64,000 nt of DNA from Brachybacterium sp042666875 (GTDB lineage Bacteria > Actinomycetota > Actinomycetes > Actinomycetales > Dermabacteraceae), in assembly GCF_042666875.1 (NCBI RefSeq), contig NZ_JBHTCX010000003.1, forward strand, positions 62,001 to 126,000, in the 5' to 3' direction. Of this stretch, positions 47,911 through 58,278 are shown piece after piece. Within the stretch, counting starts at the first letter, position 1. Every line of letters begins with the position of its first letter. A model generated the notes under the pieces. It saw nothing but the letters and a program-made list of their open reading frames with translations. It ran no database searches and had not been told where the DNA came from. Made by a program: the position numbers and the translations under genes.

Positions 47911-49574
47911 TCAGTCCTGGACGATCTCGGCATCGCCGCACAGGTGCACGATGACCCCGAGACGCTCGAAGAAAGCTGCCTTCGCGGTCAAGGCGCGGTC
48001 GGCCGCGCCCTGGTCATCAGCGTAGACGAGCTGGGCATGGTTGGCCTTGTGCCGGCCCATGAACTGGTCACGGCTCACGCCGTGCAGCACCACGTTCGCG
48101 ATCGGCCACTCGGGGTTGGTGAGCTCCTTGCGGCGGCGCACCTCCTCCTCGGGCAGCTCGACGACGCTGCCGCGGCCGAGGTCGACGTGCAGGCCGCCGT
48201 CCTGGATGTAGACGCGGGACCAGACGATCTCGCCGGGCTTGGAGACGCCGTTGATGGTCGAGCCGCCGGCAGGGAAGAACGCCGGGCCCTGCCGGCAGCC
48301 TTCCGCGTCGGCGTAGCCGCGAGGGAAGTGACTGGGCGGGACGGAGCCGGAGATCTCGTAGACCCACACGTACTGCCCGTCGTACTCCTCGCCCCAGCGG
48401 ACGTCGTGCAGCGTGGTGGCGGGGTCCATGCCCATCGCGGTCCACAGGCGATTAGTGACCAGCGCATCGACGGCCACGCCCTCGTCGACCTCGTTGAAGT
48501 TCGGCAGGGCCTGGCCCTCCCACAGCACGCGGGAGCCGTCACGGCTGGTCACCGGGGGGCGCTGGACGTTGTTGAGCAGACCTTCGACGAGGTCCGAGGC
48601 CGGGGTGACGTCCTTGAGTCCCTGCTGGTACTGGATGCCCACGGCGTCCAGGCCGAAGTCGTCGCTGATCCGCAGCGCCGCGATGTACATCTTGTACTGC
48701 CCGCGCAGCTGGTTCTCGGTGAGCTCGGTGGCCTCGTCGGTGCCGAGTCGGAACGTCATCCCGGCCTCCTGCAGCCAGGCGCCGACGGCGTCGGCCTCCT
48801 CGTCGGTGACCGTCTGCATCTCGGCCCACAGGGCGGACTGCGAGAGCCGCTCCTTGTAGATGCCCAGCGGGTTGAGCATCTCGTCGTCGATGATCGCGTT
48901 GTACATGCCCATGCAGCCCTCGTCGAATATGCCGATGATGGCCTTGTCGGCGCGGAGCTGATCGGCCAGGGCCCGGCCCAGCTCGACCTCGGCATTGGCG
49001 GGCAGGGGCGGCAGCGGACGCACGTGGCGCTCGTCGTGCTCGAGGCGGCCGGTGGAGAGCCAGGTGGCCACGCCCTCGCGGAACCAGTCGTCGGTGCCGT
49101 CGACCGTCCAGAGGGTGGAGTACTCGCGGCCCATCTTGGTCAGGCCGCCGTTGAGGTTCAGCAGGCCCACCAGGCCCGGCCACTCGGGCGCGAAGTTCGC
49201 CACCGTCAGGATCGGGCCGCGGTGGCTGCGCAGCCCGGCGAGGACGTGGTGGCTGTACTGCCAGTTGGCGGTGGCCACGATCAGCGGCGCCTCGGGCGGG
49301 ATGTGCTTGAACACCTCGATGCCCATGCGCTGGGAGCGGATGAAGCCGTGGCCCGCCTCCGGGTCCGGTTCGAAGCCGCGCCGCACCTGCCCTCCGGCGG
49401 CGCCGACGGCGTCGGAGACGAGACGCTCGAGCTCCTGCTGGAACGGCCAGGCGGGGAGGTTCGCGCTCTCGCGCGAGTCACCGCTGGGGATGAGGTAGAC
49501 GGTGTTCTCCGGGGCGGGGGCGACCTCGCGGGGCGCCGGGAGGTCGTAGTTGCGCTGGGCGGCGGTGGTGGTGG

Positions 49575-49578
<4 letters not shown>
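47911..49578 (-). CDS. L-fucose/D-arabinose isomerase-family protein
   Basis: A 555-residue cytoplasmic protein of the FucI/AraA-like isomerase superfamily. The segment IFDEGCMGMYNAIIDDEMLN (about residues 218-237), followed by GIYKERLSQSALWAEM, corresponds to the conserved GSRSMGMY region, and a histidine in HKANHAQLVYADDQG (about 508-522) fits a C-terminal metal ligand. E in DEG and the nearby aspartates could be further Mn ligands. FucI-type enzymes also act as D-arabinose isomerases. The substrate is unproven. The ATG overlaps the stop of the GH172 gene by four bases, so both act in one pathway. Confidence 0.7.
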
Positions 49579-50732
<1,154 letters not shown>

Positions 50733-50828
50733 GCGGGTACTCCCTGGGAGTCGGATCAACGGTGATTCGTCGTCGGGGCCCCACCCCGCCATATCGCAGG
50801 GAGGAACCGGAGCAGAGGACGGCGGGTG

Positions 50829-50842
50829 GGAAACGATTACTG
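50829..50842. promoter_or_regulatory. LacI-type operator A (GH172 side)
   Basis: GGAAACGATTACTG; on the minus strand it reads CAGTAATCGTTTCC and begins two bases after the -10 TATCGT. It shares CGATTACTG with operator B. Confidence 0.6.
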
Positions 50843-50844
50843 GC

Positions 50845-50873
50845 ACGATACGAGAGGCGGCGCGCACCGTCAA
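50845..50873 (-). promoter_or_regulatory. Promoter of the GH172-isomerase operon
   Basis: TTGACG (50868-50873) and TATCGT (50845-50850) on the minus strand, spaced 17 bases. The hexamers and spacing match the mirror promoter at 50930-50958. Confidence 0.65.
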
Positions 50874-50929
50874 TCCACCCGGGCCCGGGTGCGGGGGGGT
50901 GGAGCCCGACAGTGGTCCACGAGCCGTGG

Positions 50930-50958
50930 TTGACGCCGATCGCCCCTGCCTCTACCGT
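50930..50958 (+). promoter_or_regulatory. Promoter of the ABC sugar import operon
   Basis: TTGACG (50930-50935) and TACCGT (50953-50958), spaced 17 bases. The start site would lie near 50965, inside operator B, so a bound LacI protein would block initiation. Confidence 0.65.
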
Positions 50959-50961
50959 AGC

Positions 50962-50977
50962 GATAAATCGATTACTG
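50962..50977. promoter_or_regulatory. LacI-type operator B (importer side)
   Basis: GATAAATCGATTACTG, built on an AATCGATT palindrome and sharing CGATTACTG with operator A. It overlaps the predicted transcription start of the importer operon. Confidence 0.6.
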
Positions 50978-51137
50978 ACGACGGCCGGGCATAGACGCCG
51001 GAGCGGACGCCCATGCTCCCTCCTCCAGACGGCCGAGTCGAGACCTCCGCAGCTTCGCCACCGCACCGCGGCTGCGCCACGACGACGTGTTCCGAGGAAG
51101 GCCACGTGCAGACCTCCCCACGCCACGGAAGGCGACC

Positions 51138-52511
51138 ATGAGAACCCACCCTGCGAGCAGAGAACCTCTCCTCAGCCGGCGGAACCTGCTGCGCGGCGGG
51201 GCCGCGACGGCCGCGGGCGCCGGCGGCGCGCTGACCATCGGCGGCTGCGGCTCCGCCGGCGGTGCAGGCGCGTCCGACCCGATGCAGTTCTGGCAGTTCT
51301 ACGCGCCCATCGATCAACAGGATCCGAACCTCGTCGCCCAGAACGACTGGTTCCTGAACGTGCTGAAGACCTGGGAGGACGCCGGCGGCCGACCCGTCGA
51401 ACCGGTCTACATCCCCGGCTACACGGATCCGACCAACACCCGGTTGGTGACTGCCTTCGCCTCCGGGGCCGGACCGGACATCTTCCTCATCTCCCCCGGC
51501 GATTTCCTGCGCTACTACAACGGCGGCGTACTGGTGGACCTCGCTCCGTACATGAGCCAGGAGGCGATCGACGACTTCTACCCCCAGGCGCTGGCCACCC
51601 GCACCGTCGGCGACGGCATCTACGGGCTGCCCATGGAGCAGGAGCCGCTGGCGATCTTCTACGACGTCGCCACCTTCGAGGAGCACGGGCTCTCCGAGGG
51701 CGACCTGCCGACGACCTGGGACGAGATGCTCGAGCTCGGCAAACGCATGACCGGCGGCGAACGCGCCGGCCTGGTGCTGGAGACCCTGCCGGGCTACTAC
51801 CAGAACTTCACCTTCTACCCCTGGCTGTGGCAGGCCGGCGGGGACGTCATCGACGTCGAGAGCCAGCGCCCCGTCTTCGACAGCGAAGCCGGCATCCAGG
51901 CTCTCCAGCTGTTCCAGGACGCCATCACCAGCGGTGCCGCTCCCCGCACACGCCCGGCCAACGGCGACATCGTCAGCGCTCTGACCGGCGGCTATGCCGC
52001 CATGTGGCAGGGCGGCATCTTCGACGTGGAGGCGCTGCGCCAGAACGCGCCGGACTACGAGTACGGCGTCTTCTCGCTGCCCGCCCCACCCGGCGGCGAA
52101 CCCGTGACCACGCTGGGCGGCTGGGCCTGGTGCGTCAATGCCCGTGGCCGCGACCCCGAGGCCGCCGCCCAGCTCACGGTCGAGGTGATGGGCTCGATGA
52201 GCCAGGACTCGATCGACGCCGGCGTCCAGTGGAATGGCGTCGCCAAGGGCAACATCCCCGCCCGCACCTCGGTCACCGAGGCGATCGGGGATACCGGCGC
52301 CTTCGAGGAGCTGATCCTCCAGCAGTTCCGCGACGAGATCCTCCCCACCGGCCGCGCCGAGCCGCGCTTCCCACCGGTCATCTACAAAGCCGTCTCCAAC
52401 GCCATCCAGGCCACCCAGCTGGGCGGCGCCGACCCTGCCGAGGAGGCCGCGACCGCACAGGACGCGATCGAGAGCTACCTCGAGACCTACGAGGGAGGGC
52501 CCCTGCTGTGA
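51138..52511 (+). CDS. ABC sugar transporter, extracellular solute-binding lipoprotein
   Basis: A 457-residue binding protein. The signal peptide has a twin-arginine-like SRRNLLRGGAATAAGAG followed by a lipobox ending ALTIGGC (Cys about residue 37), so it is a lipoprotein. The mature part is a typical family 1 sugar-binding protein (FASGAGPDIFLISPGDFLRY, LPMEQEPLAIFYD, TTWDEMLELGKRM). It would deliver an oligosaccharide to the permeases encoded next. The ATG at 51138 is preceded by GGAAGGCG and directly precedes the signal peptide. First gene of the three-gene plus-strand operon. Confidence 0.93.
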   Translation: MRTHPASREPLLSRRNLLRGGAATAAGAGGALTIGGCGSAGGAGASDPMQFWQFYAPIDQQDPNLVAQNDWFLNVLKTWEDAGGRPVEPVYIPGYTDPTNTRLVTAFASGAGPDIFLISPGDFLRYYNGGVLVDLAPYMSQEAIDDFYPQALATRTVGDGIYGLPMEQEPLAIFYDVATFEEHGLSEGDLPTTWDEMLELGKRMTGGERAGLVLETLPGYYQNFTFYPWLWQAGGDVIDVESQRPVFDSEAGIQALQLFQDAITSGAAPRTRPANGDIVSALTGGYAAMWQGGIFDVEALRQNAPDYEYGVFSLPAPPGGEPVTTLGGWAWCVNARGRDPEAAAQLTVEVMGSMSQDSIDAGVQWNGVAKGNIPARTSVTEAIGDTGAFEELILQQFRDEILPTGRAEPRFPPVIYKAVSNAIQATQLGGADPAEEAATAQDAIESYLETYEGGPLL

Positions 52512-53458
52512 ACACCGTCCGCCTCGCCCGCACCGCGGGCACCGCCACCGGGACGGGGACCTCCCGGCCCTCCACCCTGGGCAACACCCGGGCGCGCCGG
52601 GAACGCCGCGCCGCCTTCTGGTTCCTCCTGCCCGACACCCTCGGCCTGCTGGTCTTCGTCGCGGTGCCGATGGTGCTCGCCATCGTCCTGGGTTTCTTCC
52701 GGGTCGACGGCTTCGGGTCCTTCGACTTCATCGGTGTGGACAACTACGTGCGCATGATCGGCGACCCGCAGTTCTGGTCCAGCGTGCGCGTGACGCTGCT
52801 GTACCTGGTCGCCGTGGTCCCCCTGATCTTCGTGTTCGGCCTGGGGCTGGCGCTGCTGGTCCAGCAGAAGCTGCCCTTCGTCGGCCTCATCCGCAGCGCC
52901 CTGTTCGTGCCCTACGTGGTCAGCCTCGTGGTGGTCGCGATGGTCTGGCAGTTCATGCTCGCCGACCGGGTCGGCGTGCTCAGCCGGATGCTGGGCCTGC
53001 TCGGCTTCGAGAACATCTCCCCGCTGGGACAGCCCAACCTGGCGCTCGGCACGGTGGTGGTGGTGACCGTGTGGTTCCAGATGGGCTACTACATGATCAT
53101 CTTCCTGGCCGGGCTGCAGGACATCCCCGGCGAGTACTACGAGGCGGCACGCATCGACGGCGCGAGCGCCTGGCAGCGCTTCCGCCGCGTCACCCTGCCG
53201 CTGCTGCGGCCGACGAGCTTCTTCGTGCTGATCACGTCGACCGTGGCCGTGATGACCGGCGGGCTCGACCTCATCTTCGTCCTCACCGGCGGCGGCCCCG
53301 CCGGTGCCACGTCCCTGCTGATCTTCTACATCTACGAGCAGGCCTTCCTGTTCGGTGAGCTCGGCTATGCGGCCGCCATCGGCTCCGTGCTGGTGGTCGC
53401 CATGCTCGCCTGGTCCGCCGTCATGTTCGCTCTGACCAAGGGAGGTCGTTTCGAATGA
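52508..53458 (+). CDS. ABC sugar transporter permease 1 (MalF type)
   Basis: A 316-residue inner-membrane permease with six spans. The coupling loop EAARIDGASAWQRFRRVTLP (EAA motif, about residues 216-235) contacts the ATPase. The GTG start overlaps the binding-protein stop by four bases; longer upstream frames are shadows. The basic N-terminus (RARRERRAAFWFLLP) precedes the first span. With permease 2 it forms the channel for a sugar brought by the lipoprotein. Confidence 0.93.
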   Translation: MNTVRLARTAGTATGTGTSRPSTLGNTRARRERRAAFWFLLPDTLGLLVFVAVPMVLAIVLGFFRVDGFGSFDFIGVDNYVRMIGDPQFWSSVRVTLLYLVAVVPLIFVFGLGLALLVQQKLPFVGLIRSALFVPYVVSLVVVAMVWQFMLADRVGVLSRMLGLLGFENISPLGQPNLALGTVVVVTVWFQMGYYMIIFLAGLQDIPGEYYEAARIDGASAWQRFRRVTLPLLRPTSFFVLITSTVAVMTGGLDLIFVLTGGGPAGATSLLIFYIYEQAFLFGELGYAAAIGSVLVVAMLAWSAVMFALTKGGRFE

Positions 53459-54372
53459 GCGACGCAGTCTCCACCCCGCACCCCTCCCCCGCCCACCGGG
53501 CCGAGCCGCACCGGGCAGGATCCGTATCCGACCGGCCCGCGATGAGCCCGAGCCGCCGGCGACGCTGGACGCCGACGACGACGCTCCTGTTCATCCTCGG
53601 CGTGCTGCTGGCGCTGATGACGATCTTCCCGCTGGTCTGGATGGTCACCGGTGCCTTCAAGCCCGCCGCCGAGGTCAACGGCTCCGCGCTGCTGCCCTCG
53701 GAGCCGACGCTGGAGAACTTCACCTACGTGTTCACCCAGGTGCCGTTCCTGCGGTACATGTTCAACAGCTTCATCGTCTCGGCCGCGGTGACGGTGCTGG
53801 CGCTGTGGTTCCACTCGATGGCGGCCTACGCCCTGGCCCGGCTGCGCTTCCCCGGTCGCGAGACGATCTTCCTGCTGATCTTCTCGACCCTGCTGGTGAG
53901 CCTGCCGGTGATCCTGATCCCGACGTTCGTGGTCGTCCGCACCCTCGGCATGGTCGACTCCTATGCCGGCCTGATCATCCCGGCGATCTTCAACGCCTTC
54001 GGCATCTTCCTGCTGCGCCAGTTCTACGTCTCCCTGCCCGCCGAGCTCGAGGAGGCGGCGCTGGTGGACGGCGCCAGCTACTGGCGGATCTACCGCAGCG
54101 TGATCCTGCCGCTGTCCCGCCCGATCCTCTCGGCCCTGACCGTGTTCTTCTTCCTCACCAACTGGAACTCGTTCGTATGGCCGCTGACGATCACCTCGGA
54201 TCCGGACCTGCGCGTGGTCCAGCTCGGCATCGCCACCTTCCAGCAGCAATACGCCTCGGACTGGAACTACGTGCTGGCCGCCTCGACGGTGGCGGCGATG
54301 CCGACGCTGCTGATCTTCTTCTTCTTCCAGCGCCAGATCGTGGAGTCGATCAAGTCCTCCGGGTTCAAGTGA
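53455..54372 (+). CDS. ABC sugar transporter permease 2 (MalG type)
   Basis: A 305-residue permease with six spans. Its EAA loop is LEEAALVDGASYWRIYRSVI (about residues 198-217). The ATG overlaps the stop of permease 1 by four bases. A Ser/Pro/Arg-rich N-terminus of about 40 residues precedes the first span. No ATPase gene occurs in the operon; actinobacterial sugar importers usually share a MsiK-type ATPase encoded elsewhere, which is the likely case here. Confidence 0.93.
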   Translation: MSDAVSTPHPSPAHRAEPHRAGSVSDRPAMSPSRRRRWTPTTTLLFILGVLLALMTIFPLVWMVTGAFKPAAEVNGSALLPSEPTLENFTYVFTQVPFLRYMFNSFIVSAAVTVLALWFHSMAAYALARLRFPGRETIFLLIFSTLLVSLPVILIPTFVVVRTLGMVDSYAGLIIPAIFNAFGIFLLRQFYVSLPAELEEAALVDGASYWRIYRSVILPLSRPILSALTVFFFLTNWNSFVWPLTITSDPDLRVVQLGIATFQQQYASDWNYVLAASTVAAMPTLLIFFFFQRQIVESIKSSGFK

Positions 54373-54403
54373 GCCTGGCGCGGCTCGGGCCCCGGCGATC
54401 GCG

Positions 54404-55792
54404 TCAGAAGGCCGAGACGATGAGGTAGATGATGCCGACGAGCGCGAAGGCGATCACGGACTGCAGCGCCTGCTGGACGGTCCAGGTCTTCAGCGTCGTC
54501 TTCACGTCCATGTCCAGCAGCCGGCCCACCAGCCAGAAGCCGGAGTCGTTGACGTGGCCGGCGAAGACCGAGCCCGCCGCGGTGACCAGCACGATGCAGG
54601 CGACCTGCAGCGAATTGAAGTCGCCCGCGATGACCGCCGGGGATGCGAGACCGGCAGCGGTGACCAGGGCGACGGTCGCGGAGCCCTGGGCCAGTCGCAT
54701 GATCACCGCGATCAGGTAGGCGGCGATGAAGACCGGTAGCCCGATGCCGCCCAGGGAGTCGGCCAGGGCATCTCCGATGCCGGAGGCCTGCAGCACGCCG
54801 CCGAACATCCCGCCCGCGCCCGTGATCAGCACGACCGAGCAGATGGGGCCGAGCGCAGAGTCCAGCACCTTCTCCAGGGCGGAGCCGCTCTCGCCGCGCC
54901 GGTGGCCGAGCACGAACGTCGCCACGATCACGGTGATCAGCAGCGCCATCGCCGAGGTGCCGAGGAAGGACAGCACGGCGACCCACGTCGCGTCGGCATC
55001 CACCGCGCCCACCGAGCCCAGGGCGTCCAGGCCGGTGTTCATGAGGATCAGCAGCATCGGCAGCAGCAGGAGGGCGATGACGGTGCCGACGGCCGGCGGG
55101 GCGGCGGGCTGGTCGTCGTCGACGGTGCCGAAGATGGTCGGCACCGGGAGCGGGACGCGGGCGGCGACGATGCGGCCCCATACGGCGCCTGCGGCGTACC
55201 AGAGCGGGAAGGCGATGAGGGCGCCGATCAGCAGCACCAGGCCCAGGTTGGCCTCGTAGAGCTCGGTGGCGGTGACCGGGCCGGGGTGCGGGGGCAGGAA
55301 GACGTGCATCACCGAGAACGCCGCCGCGGTGGGGATGGCATAGAGCAGCACGGAGCGGCTGGAGAGCCTGCGAGCAACGGCGAAGACGATCGGCAGCATC
55401 ATGACCAGGCCGGCGTCGAAGAACATCGGGAACCCGAGGATCAGTGCCGAGATACCCAGCGCGAAGGGGGCGCGCTTCTCGCCGAAGGTGTCGATCATGC
55501 GGTCGGCCAGAGCCTTGGCGCCCCCGGAGTGCTCGACGAGGCGGCCGAGCATCGCGCCCAGGGCGACGAGGATGGCGACCGAGGCCAGCGTGGACCCGAA
55601 TCCCTCGGACATGGTCTCGTAGACCGCCGCCATCGGTACGCCGGCGGCGATCGCGGTGAGCGCCGAGACCACCACCAGGGTGATGAACGCATGTACGCGG
55701 AAGCGCATGATGAGGATGAGGATCAGGGCGACCGCCGCGGCGGCGATGCCGAGCAGCGGACCTGCTCCCAATGTCTGTGTCCAGTCGTCCAT
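54404..55792 (-). CDS. GntP-family gluconate:H+ symporter
   Basis: A 462-residue permease with about 12 spans. The family signatures are visible: ILVALGAMLGRLVEHSGGAK (about residues 75-94) and FPMFFDAGLVMMLPIVFAVA (about 120-139), plus GSVFAGHVNDSGFWLVGRLL (about 405-424), characteristic of gluconate/organic acid GntP transporters. Its substrate is probably a sugar acid. The ATG is preceded by GGAGA. It converges with the ABC operon, and a Tyr- or sugar-acid link to the enolase-superfamily gene at 59758 is only suggested by proximity. Confidence 0.93.
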   Translation of the reverse strand: MDDWTQTLGAGPLLGIAAAAVALILILIMRFRVHAFITLVVVSALTAIAAGVPMAAVYETMSEGFGSTLASVAILVALGAMLGRLVEHSGGAKALADRMIDTFGEKRAPFALGISALILGFPMFFDAGLVMMLPIVFAVARRLSSRSVLLYAIPTAAAFSVMHVFLPPHPGPVTATELYEANLGLVLLIGALIAFPLWYAAGAVWGRIVAARVPLPVPTIFGTVDDDQPAAPPAVGTVIALLLLPMLLILMNTGLDALGSVGAVDADATWVAVLSFLGTSAMALLITVIVATFVLGHRRGESGSALEKVLDSALGPICSVVLITGAGGMFGGVLQASGIGDALADSLGGIGLPVFIAAYLIAVIMRLAQGSATVALVTAAGLASPAVIAGDFNSLQVACIVLVTAAGSVFAGHVNDSGFWLVGRLLDMDVKTTLKTWTVQQALQSVIAFALVGIIYLIVSAF

Positions 55793-55921
55793 GTGAATCT
55801 CCGTCGATCACCAGCCGGACGGTGTGCTGCGAGCCCGCTGCCTCACACCGGATAACACGGTGAGCCTGTCATACGGACCGGACACAAGTCGCGCATTCGG
55901 CATCGACACGTCAGCCGTCGC

Positions 55922-56854
55922 TCAACCGCCGCCCCACCGTTCCCGGACGATCGCGAAGAGCGAATCGCGACGGCGCCGGCGGTGCTCCCCCAGCAGGGGC
56001 AGAGTCGGATTGTGCGGCAACCGCGCCGCGTCGACGAAGAACCCGAGGATCCCGACGAGGACATCGGTGCCCATCCTCCGGGGGTGTCCGTGGCGAGCGA
56101 GCACCTCATCGACACGATCGTTGACCCGCAGGGTGCCGTCGACGTCGTCGATGCTGGAGAGCAGCTGGAGGGCGTCGGAGACACGGCTGCCGCGGGAAGC
56201 GTGGGCCCAGTCCACCAGGCTCACGTCGCCGTCGTCGGTGATCAGCATGTTGTCGGCGCGCACGTCGGAGTGGGAGAGCGTGTCTCCCGCCAGGGCGTCG
56301 ATGCCGCGGAGTGCTGCGGCGCGCAGGGCGTCGAGACGCTCGGCGAGCCACGGATCCAGATCGTCCGGAAGGTTCTCGGCGACGCGCTCGAAGCCGAGCA
56401 TGTCCGGCCCGAGATGCTCCGGCACCGTGGGCAGGCCGGCCACCGGGCACGGCGTGGTGGCTGCCTGCAGTGCCTCGAGCGCCGCGAGCACCTGGTCCAG
56501 CTGCCGGGCTGTCCACGGCTGCTGCGGCAGGGCGCCGGGCGCCGCCTCGGTCACCAGCACGAACCAGTCGCCGTGGTCGAAGGCGTCCACGAGGCGGGGC
56601 ACCGGGGCCTGCGTCGGCATCTGCTCGAGCACCGTGGTTTCGGCGCGGTTCAGGGCCGGTGAGTCGGGGTTGTCCTGCTCGCGGACGGCTTTGACGAACA
56701 TGCTGCGGCCGGAGGCTCCGCTCAGGATCTCGGCGCTGCTCGGGGAGAACCCGCCGCGACACGAGTGGGTGTGGACCACGGGTTCACCGAGCAGCTCCTC
56801 GAGGCGCCGGCGCAGCGAGGTATCGAGGTCCGTCCAGGTCAGTCTCGGGGTCAT
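55922..56854 (-). CDS. APH-family phosphotransferase
   Basis: A 310-residue aminoglycoside phosphotransferase/choline kinase-fold protein. The catalytic loop is TLSHSDVRADNMLITDDGDV (about residues 196-215; HxDxxxxN intact) and the metal-binding Asp is in VSLVDWAHASRG. The N-lobe lysine is in RSMFVKAVREQ (about 47-57). The substrate is unknown; many such proteins phosphorylate small molecules. The ATG at 56854 has GGAAAGGTGG upstream. It stands between GntP and a GNAT gene on the same strand. Confidence 0.9.
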   Translation of the reverse strand: MTPRLTWTDLDTSLRRRLEELLGEPVVHTHSCRGGFSPSSAEILSGASGRSMFVKAVREQDNPDSPALNRAETTVLEQMPTQAPVPRLVDAFDHGDWFVLVTEAAPGALPQQPWTARQLDQVLAALEALQAATTPCPVAGLPTVPEHLGPDMLGFERVAENLPDDLDPWLAERLDALRAAALRGIDALAGDTLSHSDVRADNMLITDDGDVSLVDWAHASRGSRVSDALQLLSSIDDVDGTLRVNDRVDEVLARHGHPRRMGTDVLVGILGFFVDAARLPHNPTLPLLGEHRRRRRDSLFAIVRERWGGG

Positions 56855-56909
56855 CGGCCCACCTTTCCACGGGCCGGCGAAGACCGCACCGTCTTTTCGG
56901 CGGACCGCG

Positions 56910-57317
56910 TCAGACGTCGACGATGCCGGCGGCGGTGGGCCGGAAAAACCCGTCAGCCAGGTAGAACGGCCCCGCAGCAACCTCGAAGTCGACGTGGAGC
57001 CATTTGACGGGGCCGGCTCGGCATTCTTCGATCGCCCGACGGACCAGTTCGCGCCCGATGCCTGAGCCCTGATGGTCAGGGTGCACGGAGGTGTCGAGCA
57101 GGAACGCGTGCCGGCCCCCATCGGTGACGACATTGCAGAAGCCCACCAGGTCCGAGCCTCTGCGCGCCGTCACCCACCCCAGCGAGTGCCGTTGCAGCCG
57201 TTCGACCCACGGCTCCATCTCCTCGGCGTGCGCGAAGGCTGCGGCGTGCAGGGAGGCGACCTCCTGATCGGAGACGTCGTCACGCCAGGCGTAGTTGAGC
57301 GGCTCCATCGTTCCCAT
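56910..57317 (-). CDS. GNAT-family N-acetyltransferase
   Basis: About 135 residues, a single GNAT domain. The acetyl-CoA loop is VHPDHQGSGIGRELVRRAIE (about residues 79-98). The strand LLDTSVHP before it and the terminal GFFRPTAAG follow the fold. Two starts are possible: ATG 57317, seven bases after an AACACT box, or ATG 57308. I prefer 57317. Substrate unknown. It lies five bases after the end of the nitrilase-family gene, on the same strand. Confidence 0.85.
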   Translation of the reverse strand: MGTMEPLNYAWRDDVSDQEVASLHAAAFAHAEEMEPWVERLQRHSLGWVTARRGSDLVGFCNVVTDGGRHAFLLDTSVHPDHQGSGIGRELVRRAIEECRAGPVKWLHVDFEVAAGPFYLADGFFRPTAAGIVDV

Positions 57318-57322
57318 GGCGA

Positions 57323-58231
57323 TCAGTGTTCCGCAGGCCGGCCCCGCGACCTGTGGGCCCCTCGATGTTCGGCGCCCGGCGGGCATACCGAATCAGGGGC
57401 AACGGCGGATGCTGCGCGGTGGCGTGCGCGCCAGGGACGGCCGTACCGGTAACCGGTCTGTGCTGCCTCGTGCGACGGATCGAGATCAGCGAGGACGACC
57501 TGGGGCGCCCCGTCCTCCGCGCCGCGAGCCAGCCACCGGGCGTCGGCGGAGGCGACGCCCGAGCGAGGGTGGCCGGGTTCGAGGCCGGGCGCGGCGAAGG
57601 CGATCCACATCTGGGTGAGCAGGGCGTGCGCGAGCGGGCGCTGTTCGTCCAGCGAGTCCGGGTCCGTGCTGTAGCTGGCCAGGAGCACGCAGTCAGCACC
57701 CATCGCTTCGTACTCGATGAAGACCTCCGGGAGCCCGGCCTCGATGCACAGCGCGCACCCGAATCTGAGCCCCTCGACCTCGAACGTCGTCGGCCGAGTG
57801 CCCGCGGCATAGAGGAACGAGCTCTCCGTGGTCGAGAGGTACCGCTTGTCGTAGCGGTCCACGATCACCCCGGCGTCACTGATCACGTGCAGGCTGTTGG
57901 AGGGACGCCCGCCCTCAGACGACGGGTGAACAGATCCGACGACCGTCCACAGCTCGAGTTCGCCGGCCAGCTGCGCGGTCAGTTCGAGTTCGCGCGCGAG
58001 GACGTCCCACGCCACGAGTGCCCAGTCGGCGTCCGCAACCTGCGCGCGATCGCTGGAGATGAGCCGCTTGTGGGGATACCCGGACAGCGCCCCTTCAGTG
58101 AACAGGACCAGGCGCGCCGAGCCGGCTGCCGCGACGCGCATCAGCTCCCGGACCTCGCGCCCCTGCGCGGCGATCGAGGCCGCGTCGAACCTCTGGGTCC
58201 CCAGTCCTTGCGCCACTGCAATGCGAACCAT
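57323..58231 (-). CDS. Carbon-nitrogen hydrolase (nitrilase superfamily)
   Basis: A 302-residue enzyme. The catalytic Glu is in LVLFTEGALSGYP, the lysine in DRYDKRYLSTTE and the cysteine in FGCALCIEAGLPEVF; together they form the Glu-Lys-Cys triad of nitrilase-type amidases. The reaction is probably amide or nitrile hydrolysis; the substrate is unknown. The start is ATG 58231, where homology begins; a 54-residue upstream extension is poor. The C-terminal tail after about residue 260 is Arg/Ala-rich and may be divergent. Downstream lies the GNAT gene; upstream the disrupted nucleoside hydrolase gene. Confidence 0.85.
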   Translation of the reverse strand: MVRIAVAQGLGTQRFDAASIAAQGREVRELMRVAAAGSARLVLFTEGALSGYPHKRLISSDRAQVADADWALVAWDVLARELELTAQLAGELELWTVVGSVHPSSEGGRPSNSLHVISDAGVIVDRYDKRYLSTTESSFLYAAGTRPTTFEVEGLRFGCALCIEAGLPEVFIEYEAMGADCVLLASYSTDPDSLDEQRPLAHALLTQMWIAFAAPGLEPGHPRSGVASADARWLARGAEDGAPQVVLADLDPSHEAAQTGYRYGRPWRARHRAASAVAPDSVCPPGAEHRGAHRSRGRPAEH

Positions 58232-58278
58232 GGGCCCATGGTCGCCGACTCGGACCGTCTCCGCCCCCGTCCCGCGTC

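Larger units (their letters stand above)
50733..51137. promoter_or_regulatory. Divergent control region of the sugar operons
   Basis: A 405-base gap between the GH172 gene (minus) and the binding-protein gene (plus). It contains two mirror-image promoters, each with an operator just after the -10. A G-rich stretch (about 50891-50900) lies between the promoters. No gene is seen. Confidence 0.7.
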
